64,000 bases of DNA, taken from Liolophura sinensis. Taxonomy: Eukaryota > Mollusca > Polyplacophora > Chitonida > Chitonidae. The position numbers and the translations under genes were made by a program. The stretch is taken from positions 14,522,017 through 14,586,016 of the forward strand of contig NC_088307.1 of the NCBI RefSeq assembly GCF_032854445.1, read 5' to 3'. Below are positions 11,263 through 22,940 of this stretch, piece after piece. The notes below the pieces were generated by a model. That model was not told the origin of the DNA. It saw nothing but the letters and a program-made list of their open reading frames with translations, and searched no databases. Numbering within the stretch: position 1 is the stretch's first letter; every line of letters begins with the position of its first letter.

Positions 11263-11561
11263 TCAGTCAGACACATATGTATTAAATTGAGGACATCCAC
11301 ATGTAAGTCTTTCTTGATTGAACACTATGCCTTGTTATATAACTGTACATCGTTAGAAGATTACAATTACAATTGATAGCCATTTCTATAATTATGACAT
11401 TTTTGAAACTCTGAGTTGAAGGGAATACGACATAAACCTCAGGACAACGGATTCCACTATTCTTATTAAGCTTGCGCTGCCTATACGTTAAGACTTTTCC
11501 AGGAATCTCCCTATAGTTTTTAGGGCTCTTTCCTGTTATTACATCATGTATATCCCAGCAG

Positions 11562-11705
11562 ATTTATTTTCTTTATTTGATTGTTGTTTAACGCCATACT
11601 CCGTGATTTCTAACTTATGCGATTGCCATCAGTGTTATTTGTGGAGGAAACCAATGACCCTTGAAGAAGTAATGAATATAAGTGAGGCGTAAAATAAAAT
11701 GATTG
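11562..11705 (-). repeat. Degenerate SINE1 3' fragment
   Basis: TTATTTGATTGTTGTTTAACGCC, then a GCCATCAGTGTTATTTGTGGAGGAAACC stretch, corresponds to the minus-strand SINE1 3' half. Beyond about 11650, ATATAAGTGAGGCGTAAAATAA hints at a second, plus-oriented tail. Divergence is high. Confidence 0.6.
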
Positions 11706-13559
11706 AAATAAAGGCAAATAAAAATATAATCGATAACAAACTGGCAGCTGATTTATCCAGATCTCCAGTTTTACTCATGTGATGTTAGAAGGATGGGACA
11801 CAACAGATGTTAGTGTTAGTGTCAAATGCAAATAGGTCCTTCTTGAGTATAGTCTAGACGGGTAACTAAAATATTAACTAGACTGATGACAAGCTGGTGT
11901 AGCAGCCTTACATTAAAATGCCCTTCGCGTAAATGACAGATGGTGAAAACCGGGAATTATTACAGACACGAACAGCCTACTCAGACAAAAGATCACCTAC
12001 TTGATGGGAAAGTGGAAGGCATTCTGTGTGAATTCCTATCAGACGATACACAGCTGCATTGGACAAGATCGTTGGGCGAAGTGAGGTTGTTGTAATCAAG
12101 CAGGCATATCACGTAAAGATTTAAGAGGTCTGTTCTCTTTTGTGTTCGGGATAAGGTGTCTGTTTCGTACCTAACAGGCCACCGGAACGACTGTTTTTCT
12201 TTAAGGTAATGGGATTTTTTTTCAATATTAAGGACGACAATGGAAAAATAAATTGCAGATTTTCATCATTAACAGCAATTAGATTTCCACCGACGAGGTA
12301 AAACAAAGACATTTTTGCATCTCGGGTTAACGAATTTGTGCGCAATCGAAATGTTTTCCAACCGAAAAGAGAATCCGTTGGATTGGGGTCAAGACCTTTT
12401 CAGTGTATTTTGCCTAAACTCTGCTGATTATTGACGGAAACCTAGGAACGAGAGCACTCAATCCCAGCCTGATTAATATCTAGCCGGAATTTAATTGCCT
12501 CCTACTACGAATGACAAAAGATAAAATAACATGTTCCCGGGGACTAAGGCATCATTCATTGACGGTAGTCAACCTGCTCAATGACATGATTTATGGTGTG
12601 TTCTGTAAGATCGTCCCAGAGCGGGAAAAAGCTGTCTGTGGTGATATCGCTTTGATTTCCATATTGGTTCTCTGTACAGCCGTATTAAGCAGCCCCGACC
12701 CTGGGATATCTTTTATATTTGCCAACAATTACAGTCATATATCCGATTTCCTCATCACAAATATTTACCATAACGATCGTTGCCAGAATCGAATTTACAA
12801 TTTCTGACCGATTTGTGGTGTACAAAAATGTCAATGGTGGATAACGGATTGAGACCTTTTATATCGCCGTACCTGCGGTTCCCTCTGGGGTCATTCCTGC
12901 GGTCAATTTGACTCTCTCATTTTCGAAACATTCTATATCTCCAGTGAGAGAGCATCGTCTTACATCTCTTTTCACGTCAAACATCATCTTATTCCCAGAG
13001 GAATTTCTATTATCCTCGCAGATTTGTTTTCCCTCTGTGGAATGTTGCCGTTTCGATAAAAAAAATGATCACTCGTATTAGATTTTCCTCACGCGTTTTA
13101 AAATCAAAAATGTTCAAAACGCCTGAGGCAAGTAAAAAACTAGCAGATTTCATATACAAAGCCAAACAGAAAAACTCAGTAATAACGTGCTGCATTCTGT
13201 TATAAGAATGTATTGTGTTCCGTCCCATTATTGACCGCCCAGGGGCACTAGCATCTGAATGTATTCCACTTTAATTTGACTTCTTTTTCTTGAAGTAGGT
13301 TTGAAGTTCTCAAAACAATTTTGCCAAAAAGAGAAAGTGTTAGCCCTACTTTGTGGATGTGAGCTCCTTAGGCAGTGCCAGTCAAGGCATCTAATGACTG
13401 CATATGGTGGAGATATGAAAAATGCTTTATCCGTGAACGAATTTAGCCATAATCTCATGTTATGTGTTTTTAAGAGTTTCGGTCTGGAGCACCGATGTTT
13501 TTGTCTGTTAGTATCTTACTCATGTGTGTTGTATGCTGAGACACGACACATGACAATAA
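11706..13559. other. Unannotated stretch
   Basis: No gene is recognised. Frames of 98 codons at 12511-12807 on + and 111 codons at 13301-13636 on + are open but have no domain. The second runs into SINE1. The AT-rich, repeat-free part at 12.4-12.8 kb contains GATTAATATC and TTTAATTGCC core motifs but no clear cluster. Confidence 0.45.
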
Positions 13560-13601
13560 TAAAAATCACTAATCAATGGAACCATAGCAATAACAACAGT
13601 G
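13560..13601 (+). repeat. Repeat A, 5' piece upstream of inserted SINE1
   Basis: The flank GAACCATAGCAATAACAACAGTG aligns with the repeat A start (AACCAGAGCAGCGACGACAGTG in other copies). The rest of repeat A resumes at 13884, after SINE1. This shows SINE1 landed inside a pre-existing repeat A. Confidence 0.6.
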
Positions 13602-13883
13602 GGGGGCTTCCGTGGCTCAGTCGGTTAGCGGGCTAGCGCAGCGTAATGACCCAGGAGCCTCTCACCAATGCGGTCGCTGTGAGTTCAAGTCCAGTTCATG
13701 CTGGCTTCCTCTCCGGCCGTACGTGGGAAGGTCTGCCAGCAACCTGCGGATGGTCCTGGGTTTCCCCCGGGCTGTGCCTGGTTTCCACCCACCATAATCC
13801 TGGCCGCCGTCGTATAAGTGAAATATTCTTGAGTACGGTGTAAAACACCAATCAAATAAATAAATAAATAAATAAATAAATAA
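13602..13883 (+). repeat. SINE1, near full length, inserted in repeat A
   Basis: The A box TGGCTCAGTCGG is at 13613-13624 and the B box GAGTTCAAGTCC at 13681-13692. The body CTGGCCGCCGTCGTATAAG is followed by GAAATATTCTTGAGTACGG and GTAAAACACCAATCAAATAAA, with a long AAAT tail. Flanks read ATAACAACAGTG (13590-13601) and ATAACGACAGTG (13880-13891), a 12-base target duplication with one difference. Several small open frames across this copy are SINE shadows. Confidence 0.92.
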
Positions 13884-14075
13884 CGACAGTGTGATAGCTG
13901 GCCAATGGTTACACGTGTAACCGGTGAAATACGGCCCCTTGTCAATTTACCTCAGTCAGAATTTTTTTCGAACTGTTGATGTACATATCTATGCAGTAGG
14001 AAGATAAACGCCTCTAGACACCAAGGATTAAGCAGAATTAGGTACAAACACACAGATGAGTTGTCGGTTCTATTC
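13884..14075 (+). repeat. Repeat A, main part downstream of SINE1
   Basis: It contains CGACAGTGTGATAGCTGG, an exact 16-bp palindrome GGTTACACGTGTAACC at 13907-13922 around a CACGTG core, GGTGAAATACGGCCCCTTG and TTTACCTCAGTCAGAA. It ends near CAGATGAGTTGTC. Confidence 0.88.
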
Positions 14076-15344
14076 TGACCTTAGACAGTGAACTCCACCG
14101 TTCTAACTCTTCGTGAGAGGTCGACGATACATGGCTAGCCGATTGTGTCCGTTGAAAATTACTTGTGTTCCAGGATTGTTACGCGTGAGAGTAACACTCC
14201 AGAAATCGTCGATTTAGGTAGATCGGCCGTTTCATTTACAGTTTCATTCTTATGTACCCAGCAGTATAATGTGTTGTCGCAAGTTTTTGCATGTATGCTA
14301 TGCTGAATGTAAAATCAAACACACGTCACTTCCGGTGAAGGTGTCAAAGTCAGGGCGTTCTTCTAGAGGGCATATATTGACACATACACGAATATGCGTC
14401 GTAATGCAAGCAGGTCATAAATCAATGCGGTAACCACTCGACTCTGGCTACTCGCTGTCAGACCGGAAGGCTTCGTAGAATAAAGGTGTGGACTGAAAGC
14501 TAAATTGGGACGTGGATTGACAGCTTGATGGGGTTTAGTGTCATTTTACCAGCAAGCCTGCCATCTGAATCGGAGCCATGCTGGAGCCTGTTTGTGAAGG
14601 TTACCTTTCAAGAGCCCAAGGACATATGTACTTCTAATCTAACGCCCGAATGGCGTTATTAGCGAACGAATCATAACATATTTGCACATGACTCGATTGT
14701 TAAGTGTCTTTCATATGGCTTACACGGATAAGGTGAAAGTTGTGTACCTGGTTCCAAACAGCATAGTTTTGCATCTGGAAGTTTCAACAAGCTAATAATG
14801 GGGAATGATTCCGGCATAATGTAGTCCTGGGCCCATATAAAAATTCAGACACACGAGCAATAAAATGTTTTACTCTAGGAAGTTTAAAATTTGCATACTG
14901 CTTTATTATTGTAGAACAACATACTGACCACAATTTGAGCTTTTTTCTGTTCAGATTTTGGTTTTTTAAGCCCTTGGAATTCATGACTTAAGTCCTGACT
15001 TGCTTCATAAATACGGATCCTGGCGTAAGCTACATATAGGTAGTCTATCGTGCATTCCTGTATATGGGAGGACGTTGTGTGAACACACTGTTAACATATT
15101 GCTCAAGCATTGCCAGCGGACAATGATCAGTCCAGTGTGGGCCCGAGCCGTATTTGAGCGGGGAGTAGTATCCCATTGTTCCTTTGTGATCTGACTGTAT
15201 TGAGTTTTTCCCAATCCATTGAACGTTCATCTCGGAGACGTTTTTGCCGTGAGCTAAGATTGGCGGGTTATACCCAGCACCCTAGCCACTACGGGAATTC
15301 TGCTACTACATGCTACCAACAGTAACGAGGGCTGCTTGTGGGTA
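14076..15344. other. Unannotated stretch
   Basis: No repeat family or gene is recognised. Short frames overlap on both strands around 15.0-15.23 kb with no domain. Confidence 0.5.
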
Positions 15345-15391
15345 AATATTTGTTAAACAAATCAGATCAGTTTCTTTGTTAAACAAATATT
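15345..15391. repeat. Inverted repeat, 17-bp arms
   Basis: The arm AATATTTGTTAAACAAA at 15345-15361 and its near-exact reverse complement at 15375-15391 (one mismatch) flank a 13-base spacer. Each arm is itself nearly palindromic. Without a matching second copy I cannot say whether it is a MITE remnant or chance. Confidence 0.7.
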
Positions 15392-15629
15392 AGCAAGAAT
15401 TTGTTAGGTTAGGCGGCACACTTGTGATTACAGAGAGAATTTTCTTTTCCGACTTGAAGTAGTGTGGATGAGTGCTAATTGCCGCTTCCCTTTTTTTTAA
15501 AGACGGGTACCGGTTATTCATAAAAATCTTCATACGCCACTTTTCAAATATGTAACTTTTAGAATTCCCTCAGTGGCTTGTGTGCTGACCTTGTTACGGC
15601 TAACAGCAGGGTAGCGTCACTAATAAATC

Positions 15630-15748
15630 CCTTCTAGTAGCTGCAACAAGGAGGCACATCACACGTACATGCACCCTAAGGATTCCTTCGTCGTCATATG
15701 ACTGAAAAATTGTTGAGTGCGACGTTAAACCCCAAGCACTCACTCACA
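15630..15748 (+). repeat. SINE2 3' fragment
   Basis: CTGCAACAAGGAGGCACATCA then AAGGATTCCTTCGTCGTCAT and GACTGAAAAATTGTTGAGTG, CGACGTTAAACCCC, CACTCACTCAC. The order is the same as the 3' third of the minus-strand SINE2 at 55.2 kb. The head is missing, as expected for 5'-truncated LINE-driven copying. Confidence 0.85.
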
Positions 15749-17968
15749 TTGATATTTGTGGTGCAATGACAATGTTGGCGCAAAAGTTTTAGTTTACTAG
15801 AATTTTGATGTTGATGTTGACTTGTATGTCTTGTATGTTCCTCTCGAACAGGAATTCTGTAAGTATTAATCCACTATATAACCAACTTCTATTCCCTTGT
15901 TCTTTCAATCCAACAAGCGGAATCAATACGTCCTCGTGAGCTTATTGTTTTTCTCAACGCATCGGTTCAGATTTCCTTTGGACAAGTCACGTGATCGTTA
16001 CTGAACGTGTTTTGGATGGAATAATACGCACGCATCATTTTAACACTGCACTTCAATTTGTTGACCCTATTTCCTAAGGGGTTCTAAGGGGTACTGTCTC
16101 TATATCGACCCGAATCTTGGAAAGTGGAGTTTGTGTACATTGCATACACTGATCCGGCGTCTCTGGTCAACTGTTTGCTCGACTGACACTGTCAGCAGAT
16201 TGACAGCCATTAGGCCGGAAGTAGAGATAAGTAATATATGGACGCTAAGAAAACTGCTAAACAAAAGAAGCGAGCTTTCGATCAGCTTCCAGTGCTATGA
16301 ACAGCGGAAGCAGTTTTGAAGCAACCAATTCTGTAGGTTTTTTGGGACAATAAAGTGCTCTACTTTATTTGAAGGGGTCTTTGCATTTTGAATGTGGCAT
16401 GGTTTTAATGCGCTAAACGTAATTCCCTTATAGTCTACATAGCGCAGAAGTCACTTTCATCGGCGGAAAACCGGAACTCCCGGAGTAAACTTCAGACCAG
16501 CGGCAAGTTACTGGAAAACTTCCTGTGAATTGTCCTACATTTTTTTTGTAGAAAGATTCCTTTTCGAAAGCCGATGCAAGGTATTGACAGGTTGAATGTA
16601 GGAGCGATAACCGATATGGTCACACACCGTACCTGAGTTTGTACATGTGCAAAACCGCAAAGATAGGAGTGATAACTTATGCACGAAAAAGTTTAGGCGG
16701 AAAACGTTCTTCATGGTTTTTTTATACTCAGTGTGTTTATCCTGTCCTGTCCCTACTCTCTGACACAACATCACGACTGTGGACATGTCTTCTCAGCTGC
16801 TTCCTGGTGAAAATTGATTGGATGCATCCAAATGAAGTCACAATATTGGCACGTTTCCGAGGTACATGTAAAGAACGATGACTGAACTCCATTTTCAGAG
16901 CCTATCCGTCTACTCAAACCACAGCGGGCGTTGAACCCACCGAATTCCACCTTTCCTCGTTTTCTAAAAACTGGCTGTTACCTAGTGTAATCTCCCTGTG
17001 ATCGGTGTCTCCCCAGGCCTGACGGGGACAAATCTGATAACTCAACGTCCCCTCAGTTCGTTAATTACATCTTGAGAAAAGTCATTTCCTAGAGAACCCG
17101 GCCTACAGATTCTCTCGAATTGGCTCAATACTGTATTTCCTTACAGAGAGTGCAAACCAATCTATCATAAGGCGAGGAAAGGCTTGTCGAGGGTATCGTT
17201 AAATCTACTCCATTCCTGAAATAATTGACATTGTCAATGGGCATACCCAGAACAGACTTCCCACGTGGATGTATGAACGTACAAATGGCCATGTTTGCTA
17301 GCTCTGGAAAGGACTAGGCTAGATATACAGCTTACGTGAATAGGACTGGGAAGAGATGAATGGCTGGATAATCGACCGGTGGATGAACGGTGACTTCGTA
17401 AAGCAAGTATATGTACAAGATGTACGGCTTGCTTGAATATGAGGTGGAGAGGAGTGAATGGTTACATTACCAAATGAATAAGCAGAGTCTTTATGAAGCC
17501 AGTGAATGACCCAAAAATGACATGTAGAGGTGTTTAACAATAACGTCAACGTTTACAAAAGGCGCCTTAAAACCGAGTAAAATCCCCCCCCCCACTTTTG
17601 TCTGCGTCCTTGTGTGAAAAACACCCTCATGGGAGGTTTCGTTAATATCTGTTCCATGTGTTTGTTCGTGTTGACAGTTACTCTGATGAATTAATTTGGA
17701 ACTATACACGTGAAAAAATCACACAATTCTAGAAAAACAAGTGTACAGTCGATATTCCTGATTTGAATACCATTTGTTTTCCACCCATACGGGGTACAAC
17801 TTTGAATGTCAAACGAGCAAAAAGTTCCACTTAAAGCTGTTTGTCAATTTTCTGTTCCCTTGATCGGTAAAAGTTTTTAATTTATATTTTATGAGTAAAA
17901 ATTATGCACTAGTTAAAGATCAATTAAATAAAAAACGAATGAAATTTTTAACTTCATAAACTTCATAT
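15749..17968. other. Unannotated stretch
   Basis: No gene is recognised. Overlapping 83- and 80-codon frames on opposite strands at 16.5-16.9 kb have no domain. A homopolymer of nine Cs is at about 17586-17594. Confidence 0.45.
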
Positions 17969-17980
17969 TTGTTCTGAATC

Positions 17981-18234
17981 GGGGCCTCCGTGGCCGAGGT
18001 GATTAGCTTGTGAGCACGGCGCATTGTCCCAGGAGCCGCTCCCCAATCGAGTCGCAGTGAGTTCATGTCCTGCTCGTGCTGGCTTCCTCTCCGTATGACG
18101 GTAGGATGGTCTGTCTGCAGATGGTCGTGTGTTTCCTTGGGGCTCTGCCCGGTTTTCTCCCACCATAGTACTGGCCGCCGTCGTATTTTCTTGAGTACCG
18201 CGTAAAACAGCAAGCAAATAAATAAATAAATAAA
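17981..18234 (+). repeat. SINE1 copy with target-site duplication
   Basis: It starts GGGGCCTCCGTGGCCGAGG and ends GTAAAACAGCAAGCAAATAAA plus an AAAT tail. Flanks TTGTTCTGAATC (17969-17980) and TTGTTAAGAATC (18235-18246) match at 10 of 12 positions and mark an old target duplication. A short internal deletion removes the GTATAAGTGAAAT segment. Three overlapping minus-strand frames here are SINE shadows. Confidence 0.92.
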
Positions 18235-18246
18235 TTGTTAAGAATC

Positions 18247-20379
18247 TTCGGAAAACATACTGGTTTTGTCGTGTGCACAAAAGACAATTTCATTCTCGAG
18301 GATAACACTGAAGAAGTCTGATTATCTCACGAGATCGTGATGATGACTGGGTGTTGAGGGATTTCGGATGAGACATTCTGTAACAGTTGTTAAAACATTG
18401 CGGTCAAATGGACACTTTATGGATGATTTATTACCTAAATCTTGTTAATCATGGCTCGTGATCTACGAACCGATTGCTGAGACACGTGACCCAGTCACAG
18501 TCTCTCACCCACTCAAAGTTGTTTACCTTACGCCCACGCACAAAATAATGCCACTTCAACACAAAAAAGAAAACAATACTCAATATGTCTCAATGTTGAC
18601 CTTTGCTCCATATATCAACCATTAATGTAGTGTGCCAACGAATAATGGAAGGAGTAAAAACATGTGACAAAAAAGCAAGGTAAAAAATGACGAGGGTATG
18701 TAGGTAAATAGTATCTAAACGTGAATTTGGACAAGAGTAATCCTGCATATAACTGCACCAATCCATGCAATGTCATACAAATAAAGGAATACATTTGACA
18801 GTGAACTTTACGTGTCGGCCAGACGACAACGAGACAAAGTGATAAAGGGAAAGACATATTAAAAAGTCTACGTTGAAGGAAAGAAGGAGAATTGCGCCTA
18901 ATTTGAGTTTCAGTGGTTTACAAAAAAAAATATGCAGGAAGACATCATGCGATCCTAACCCAGGAGATTTACAACGAGCTCTGAAGAGACAAATCACTTT
19001 GTCTTGATGTACCAAATCGTTCTCAAAATCGATCAAGTTCCCTGGATATGCCAACAACAAAATCTTCGGAGGGTTAAGTCCATTCAGAGAATAATATTCA
19101 CTGGATATATTGTTACAGGATGCTATCCCATGTCCAAGGCAGTATTAATCTATTTTGCAGTTTGAAACAGAGGGCTCTGTTTTAACAGGGGCCATGAGAA
19201 TTTTAAGAATTATTTGCCCTTTATAGTAGTTTATACCGCAATCATCTATACAGGGAATTTTAACAAGTGATCTGATTGAGTTAACCTTTCAAACAAAATT
19301 TTCACTTCAGTTGGGATTCGGCCTTGGTCCTTTATCGGCCATAGGATGGAAAATTAATTAAAACTATTTTCTTTGAAAACGCAGAGCCCGATCGCATTAG
19401 GGAAGAAAAGAAAGAAGGCAAACACTACTGACATTCTTCGTTGCAGCTGTAAAACTTATTTTTTACATAGCCAAGCACTTTCTGTCTTACATGTAAAGTG
19501 CTCTACATACCGTATTTACTCTTTGTCTCTTCTTCTATGGATCCTCTATCAAGGTTTTAGTTTTTAAAACTGCTAATTACGAATTTCGTGTGAATCAAGC
19601 AGCCCTCCATATGAGTACGGATCAACACAGACTGTCGACTTGGTTGATTAGTCGTCACAGCGCCACCTAACAATGGTACTGTTTGTCGAACACTCCAAGA
19701 AACTGTTATTGCCCTAGCAAATAGTCTAGAATCTATTAGCCTTGCATTACCAAACGCGACCTTGTACAGGGCTGAGACGTGTCAGCGCTTAAATTAGGCC
19801 ATTAAACAAGGAGCCAGTTCCCAACATCATGTGTGTACATGGGTCTGACCGTATTTATTTTCTGTATTAGATATGTTGGCTACCCAGAATGGCTGAGGGA
19901 ACGTGTTTCTTCTGTTTGTTTTCTGGCTTCGATTAATCTCATCGATGATGCAAACATGTATAATGATCTATCCATAATTCATTCCCTCAAATGTAAAACG
20001 GTGTCTCAATGAACAAAACTCCTGCTTAGAAACCTGGTAAGAGCCGGAATAACGTTTTTAATTTCTAATTTGTCAGACAATATTCCACTTCCAGCTGTTT
20101 TATATGTGGATGATATATCAATTAAAGATGTACCCAAGCTCAATTAAACCTCGTTTGTCTCCGATAAAATTTTGCAGTTGTCGTTAACAATTCAGTACCG
20201 GACACTTATTGTTTGCAAACACACAAACCGCATAATAAAAATGTAATTGACCGAGTTGATGCGGAAACTGTTTTGCGCAGTGTTTGTGCGGAAGAATGAC
20301 AAAGGTTGTAAATGGTATAGAAACAATTAATTTGATACATCATTCCCTTATAGTGTCATTTGCACGCAGTACTTTATCA
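18247..20379. other. Unannotated stretch
   Basis: I see no gene or dispersed repeat. The 95- and 80-codon minus frames at 18.6-19.06 kb have no domain. At about 20100-20140 a short plus frame reads LYVDDISI, discussed among rejected items. Confidence 0.45.
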
Positions 20380-21070
20380 CAGATCTCAAATTTAATAATG
20401 CAGATCCCCATTAAACGCATTTAAGATCATTTAATATTTAAATGCCACAAAAAACTCCTGGCGTTGACGCCTACTTAATTTAACATCTTGGCAAGGCGAA
20501 TTCTCCTCATATCAAATGCTATAAGTTCAAGGATGGCCCGGTGATCCTCATAAATGTCAATACAATCTAAGCCTGTTAATTTTAGTGCCTACCACTGTTG
20601 TAGATAAGACAGCAAATTTTGGTTTCCAGTTTACACCTACAATAACGTCCACTGTCAGCTACAGTTCTTTTTCTTTATTAAAAGTATTAAAAATAATCCT
20701 ATTTTCGACCAGATGCGTTTTTGTGGAAACTCGGTTTCGCCCTGGCTACAGCATGTCAGAGCTGCGCCTGATATATTTCTCTGTCAAAGGAATCAATCCC
20801 CCGGGATTGGCAACTGACACAATATGCTGATTGTCACGCGGCTTTGGCCATGCAAGCCAAGTGCCTCGGATAAGGCTAATTTTCTTTACGCCCATTGTTT
20901 CCCTAACGACGGCCACATGGCATGGAGATAATACCATTAACAATTCAATAGGCTGAACCCCTTTGACAAGGCCTAACAATGGCATAACTATTATTCTGAA
21001 CAAGCATTGAGTCATCTTTATATGCGGCTCGCATTTGATACAGCTTCCTTGAGAAGAGGGTTCCACGGAT
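20380..21070. promoter_or_regulatory. Candidate enhancer-like block (TCF and Sox motifs)
   Basis: This repeat-free block has two TCF/LEF-type cores, TCAAAGG at 20784-20790 and CCTTTGA at 20960-20966, and two Sox-type cores, CCATTGTT at 20892-20899 and AACAATGG at 20975-20982, within about 200 bases. A 106-codon minus-strand frame covers 20746-21066 but shows no domain. Co-clustering of TCF and Sox sites is typical of developmental enhancers. Without a second species this remains a guess. Confidence 0.22.
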
Positions 21071-21249
21071 GTTGGTCAACTATGGCCACGCAAGGCTTAC
21101 AGCCCTCACGGAAACCACTATGGAACACTTATGTGTAGACAAAATGTAACGGTTATATTATCATTTACAGGGGGACTAACATATCTAAAAGTCACTCCAT
21201 CCGTCAATCAGTCAGTCTGCTGTTCGATACCATATCCTTTAACATAAAT

Positions 21250-21370
21250 CATTTAATCCCGAGTGTAAACCCAAAACAACAACGACAGTGTGACAGGTGG
21301 CAAATGGTCACACGTAACAGGCGAAACACGCCTTTTGTATCGTCAGTGAAAGACCACACTGGCATTTGGT
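21250..21370 (+). repeat. Repeat A copy, 3' truncated
   Basis: AAACCCAAAACAACAACGACAGTG then TGGCAAATGGTCACACGTAACAGGCGAAA matches the conserved core of repeat A. Similarity fades after about 21350. Confidence 0.75.
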
Positions 21371-22035
21371 AGAATATCGCACCTGTTACCAGAAAATTGT
21401 GCGTGTGTGTATTTCCAAATAAAGCATATATACGCATGTATTTCTTTCAAGTATGATTTTTACATTTTTGCTTTTTTTGTATAATCCCAGCATTATCTAC
21501 ATAAGTTTTTGTGTTTACCATATGTATCTTAATGCTTGGTTTTGGAGAGGGAAGGTAAATGTACTTGTATATTTGCCAAACTGAAATTGTCGCGCTCGAA
21601 TAACGTCTTTCGAAATAAGCTGAGTGGATTGGTAGCTGAGCTATATGTAGCTTTGTGAGGTAACTCTGATGTTACCTCCGTGTTTTGACATCACATGGCA
21701 TTATGCAATCAAACAATGCTCACGTTTCACAGCCATAACCCCGGGCATCAAACACGCATTAGAGGGAAACGTTTGAAGTGGCATTTCTACATAAATGTAA
21801 ATACTGATTATATTCCTGCATTGATTGGCCCCTTAGGCTTCTGTGGCGCCATGCTATCTATATCACCATCAGCAGACATCACCACCATCAACCAAAAAAA
21901 TGATAATCACAGGAAAATATGTAAACAAGTCTACTTTGAATAATGTAAGTTGATACCTTAAAAAACCCTAACTAAACAAAACGAGCAATTTGTAAAAGTT
22001 TTTCTGTTTATGTAACGTCGTTCTTTTGTGCTAAT
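21371..22035. other. Unannotated stretch
   Basis: No gene is recognised. A small inverted repeat, GAGGTAAC...GTTACCTC with a 6-base loop, lies at about 21657-21678. Confidence 0.45.
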
Positions 22036-22658
22036 GATGCATGGACCGTCAGTCCAGTATCACTCCCAATTCTATGTAGGAGACGTCAATCCTATTTGTG
22101 GATCGTCAATACTATGTGGTGAGACGTCATATGTGTGGACTGTTAATGCAGTGTGTGAGACGCCTATCCGAAGTCTCGACCGCCAGTTATGTGTGTCAGG
22201 TGTCCTATATGAAGGCCGTCAGTTCTCTGTGTGAGACGCCTATCCTATTCGTCGATCATTATTTCCACGTGTGAGATCCCTATTCTAGTCGTGGACCATC
22301 GTTTCTGCGGATGAGATGCCTATCCTACATGTATGTGTCGACTGCCAGTTCTATGTATGGGGACTGTATGGGACGTAAGCAGAAACCGCCCATCCTGTGT
22401 TGGGCGCCTGTTGTAAGCAGAAGCCGTCGATCCGATCCTATGTGAGACGACTATCGTAAACAGAAGCCGTAAATGTTGTGTAACACGCCTATCGTAAGCA
22501 GAAGGCGATAATCCTTTGAGAAACGCCTATCGTAAGCAGAAGCCATAAGTCCTGTGTGTGAAAAGCCTATCGTAAGCAGATGCCGTCAGTTTTGTGTATG
22601 ATACACCTATCGTAAGCAGAAGCCGTCAGTCCTGTGTGAGATGCCTATCGTAAGCAGA
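22036..22658. repeat. 38-bp minisatellite, left part
   Basis: The clear units (from about 22440) read GTGTGAGACGCCTATCG then TAAGCAGAAGCCGTCAGTCCT. Earlier units (22036-22440) are diverged, with TGTGTGAGACGCCTATCC and a variable second half. The gradient from ragged to regular suggests recent homogenisation at the right side. The array is interrupted by repeat A and resumes at 22941. Confidence 0.9.
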
Positions 22659-22940
22659 TATAATTAAAGACGTACAACAGACAGAGTAAAATCAAAGCAG
22701 CGACGACAGTGTGATAGCTGGGAAATGGTCACACGTAATTGGTGAAATAAGGCCTCTTGTCAGTTTACCTCAGTCAGGGTTTTATTCTAACTGTTCATGT
22801 AAATGCATAAATAGTAGCGATTCACACGCTCCTAGCATCATGGGTAATACAAACGCAGTGATGTTAATTGCAATTTCTTAGACGTCACTAGTCTAGAAAC
22901 ACTCAAAATGCTGGGTTGTCATCACATTTAACATTTATCA
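22659..22940 (+). repeat. Repeat A, apparently full length, inserted in minisatellite
   Basis: This 282-base insertion splits a minisatellite unit. CAGA is present on both sides (22655-22658 and 22941-22944), and removing the insert with one CAGA restores GTAAGCAGAAGCC exactly. The element starts TATAATTAAAGAC, contains AGCAGCGACGACAGTGTGAT, GGTGAAATAAGGCC and TTTACCTCAGTCAGGG, and ends ...CATTTAACATTTATCA. No terminal inverted repeats are visible and no Pol III B box is found. Confidence 0.9.

Noticed and set aside
13887-13902. Resemblance of repeat A core ACAGTGTGATAGCTGG to the mature miR-34 sequence.
   Set aside because: The match is partial, lies in a dispersed repeat with many diverged copies, and no precursor hairpin is evident around it.
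13612-13945. Four small frames on both strands around 13.6-13.9 kb.
   Set aside because: All lie within or across SINE1; similar frames recur at 18.0, 24.0, 33.5 and 55.9 kb because the same repeat is present.
20100-20140. LYVDDISI in a plus frame, resembling the YxDD motif of reverse transcriptases.
   Set aside because: The frame is only about 45 codons long and no other reverse transcriptase motif lies on either side.
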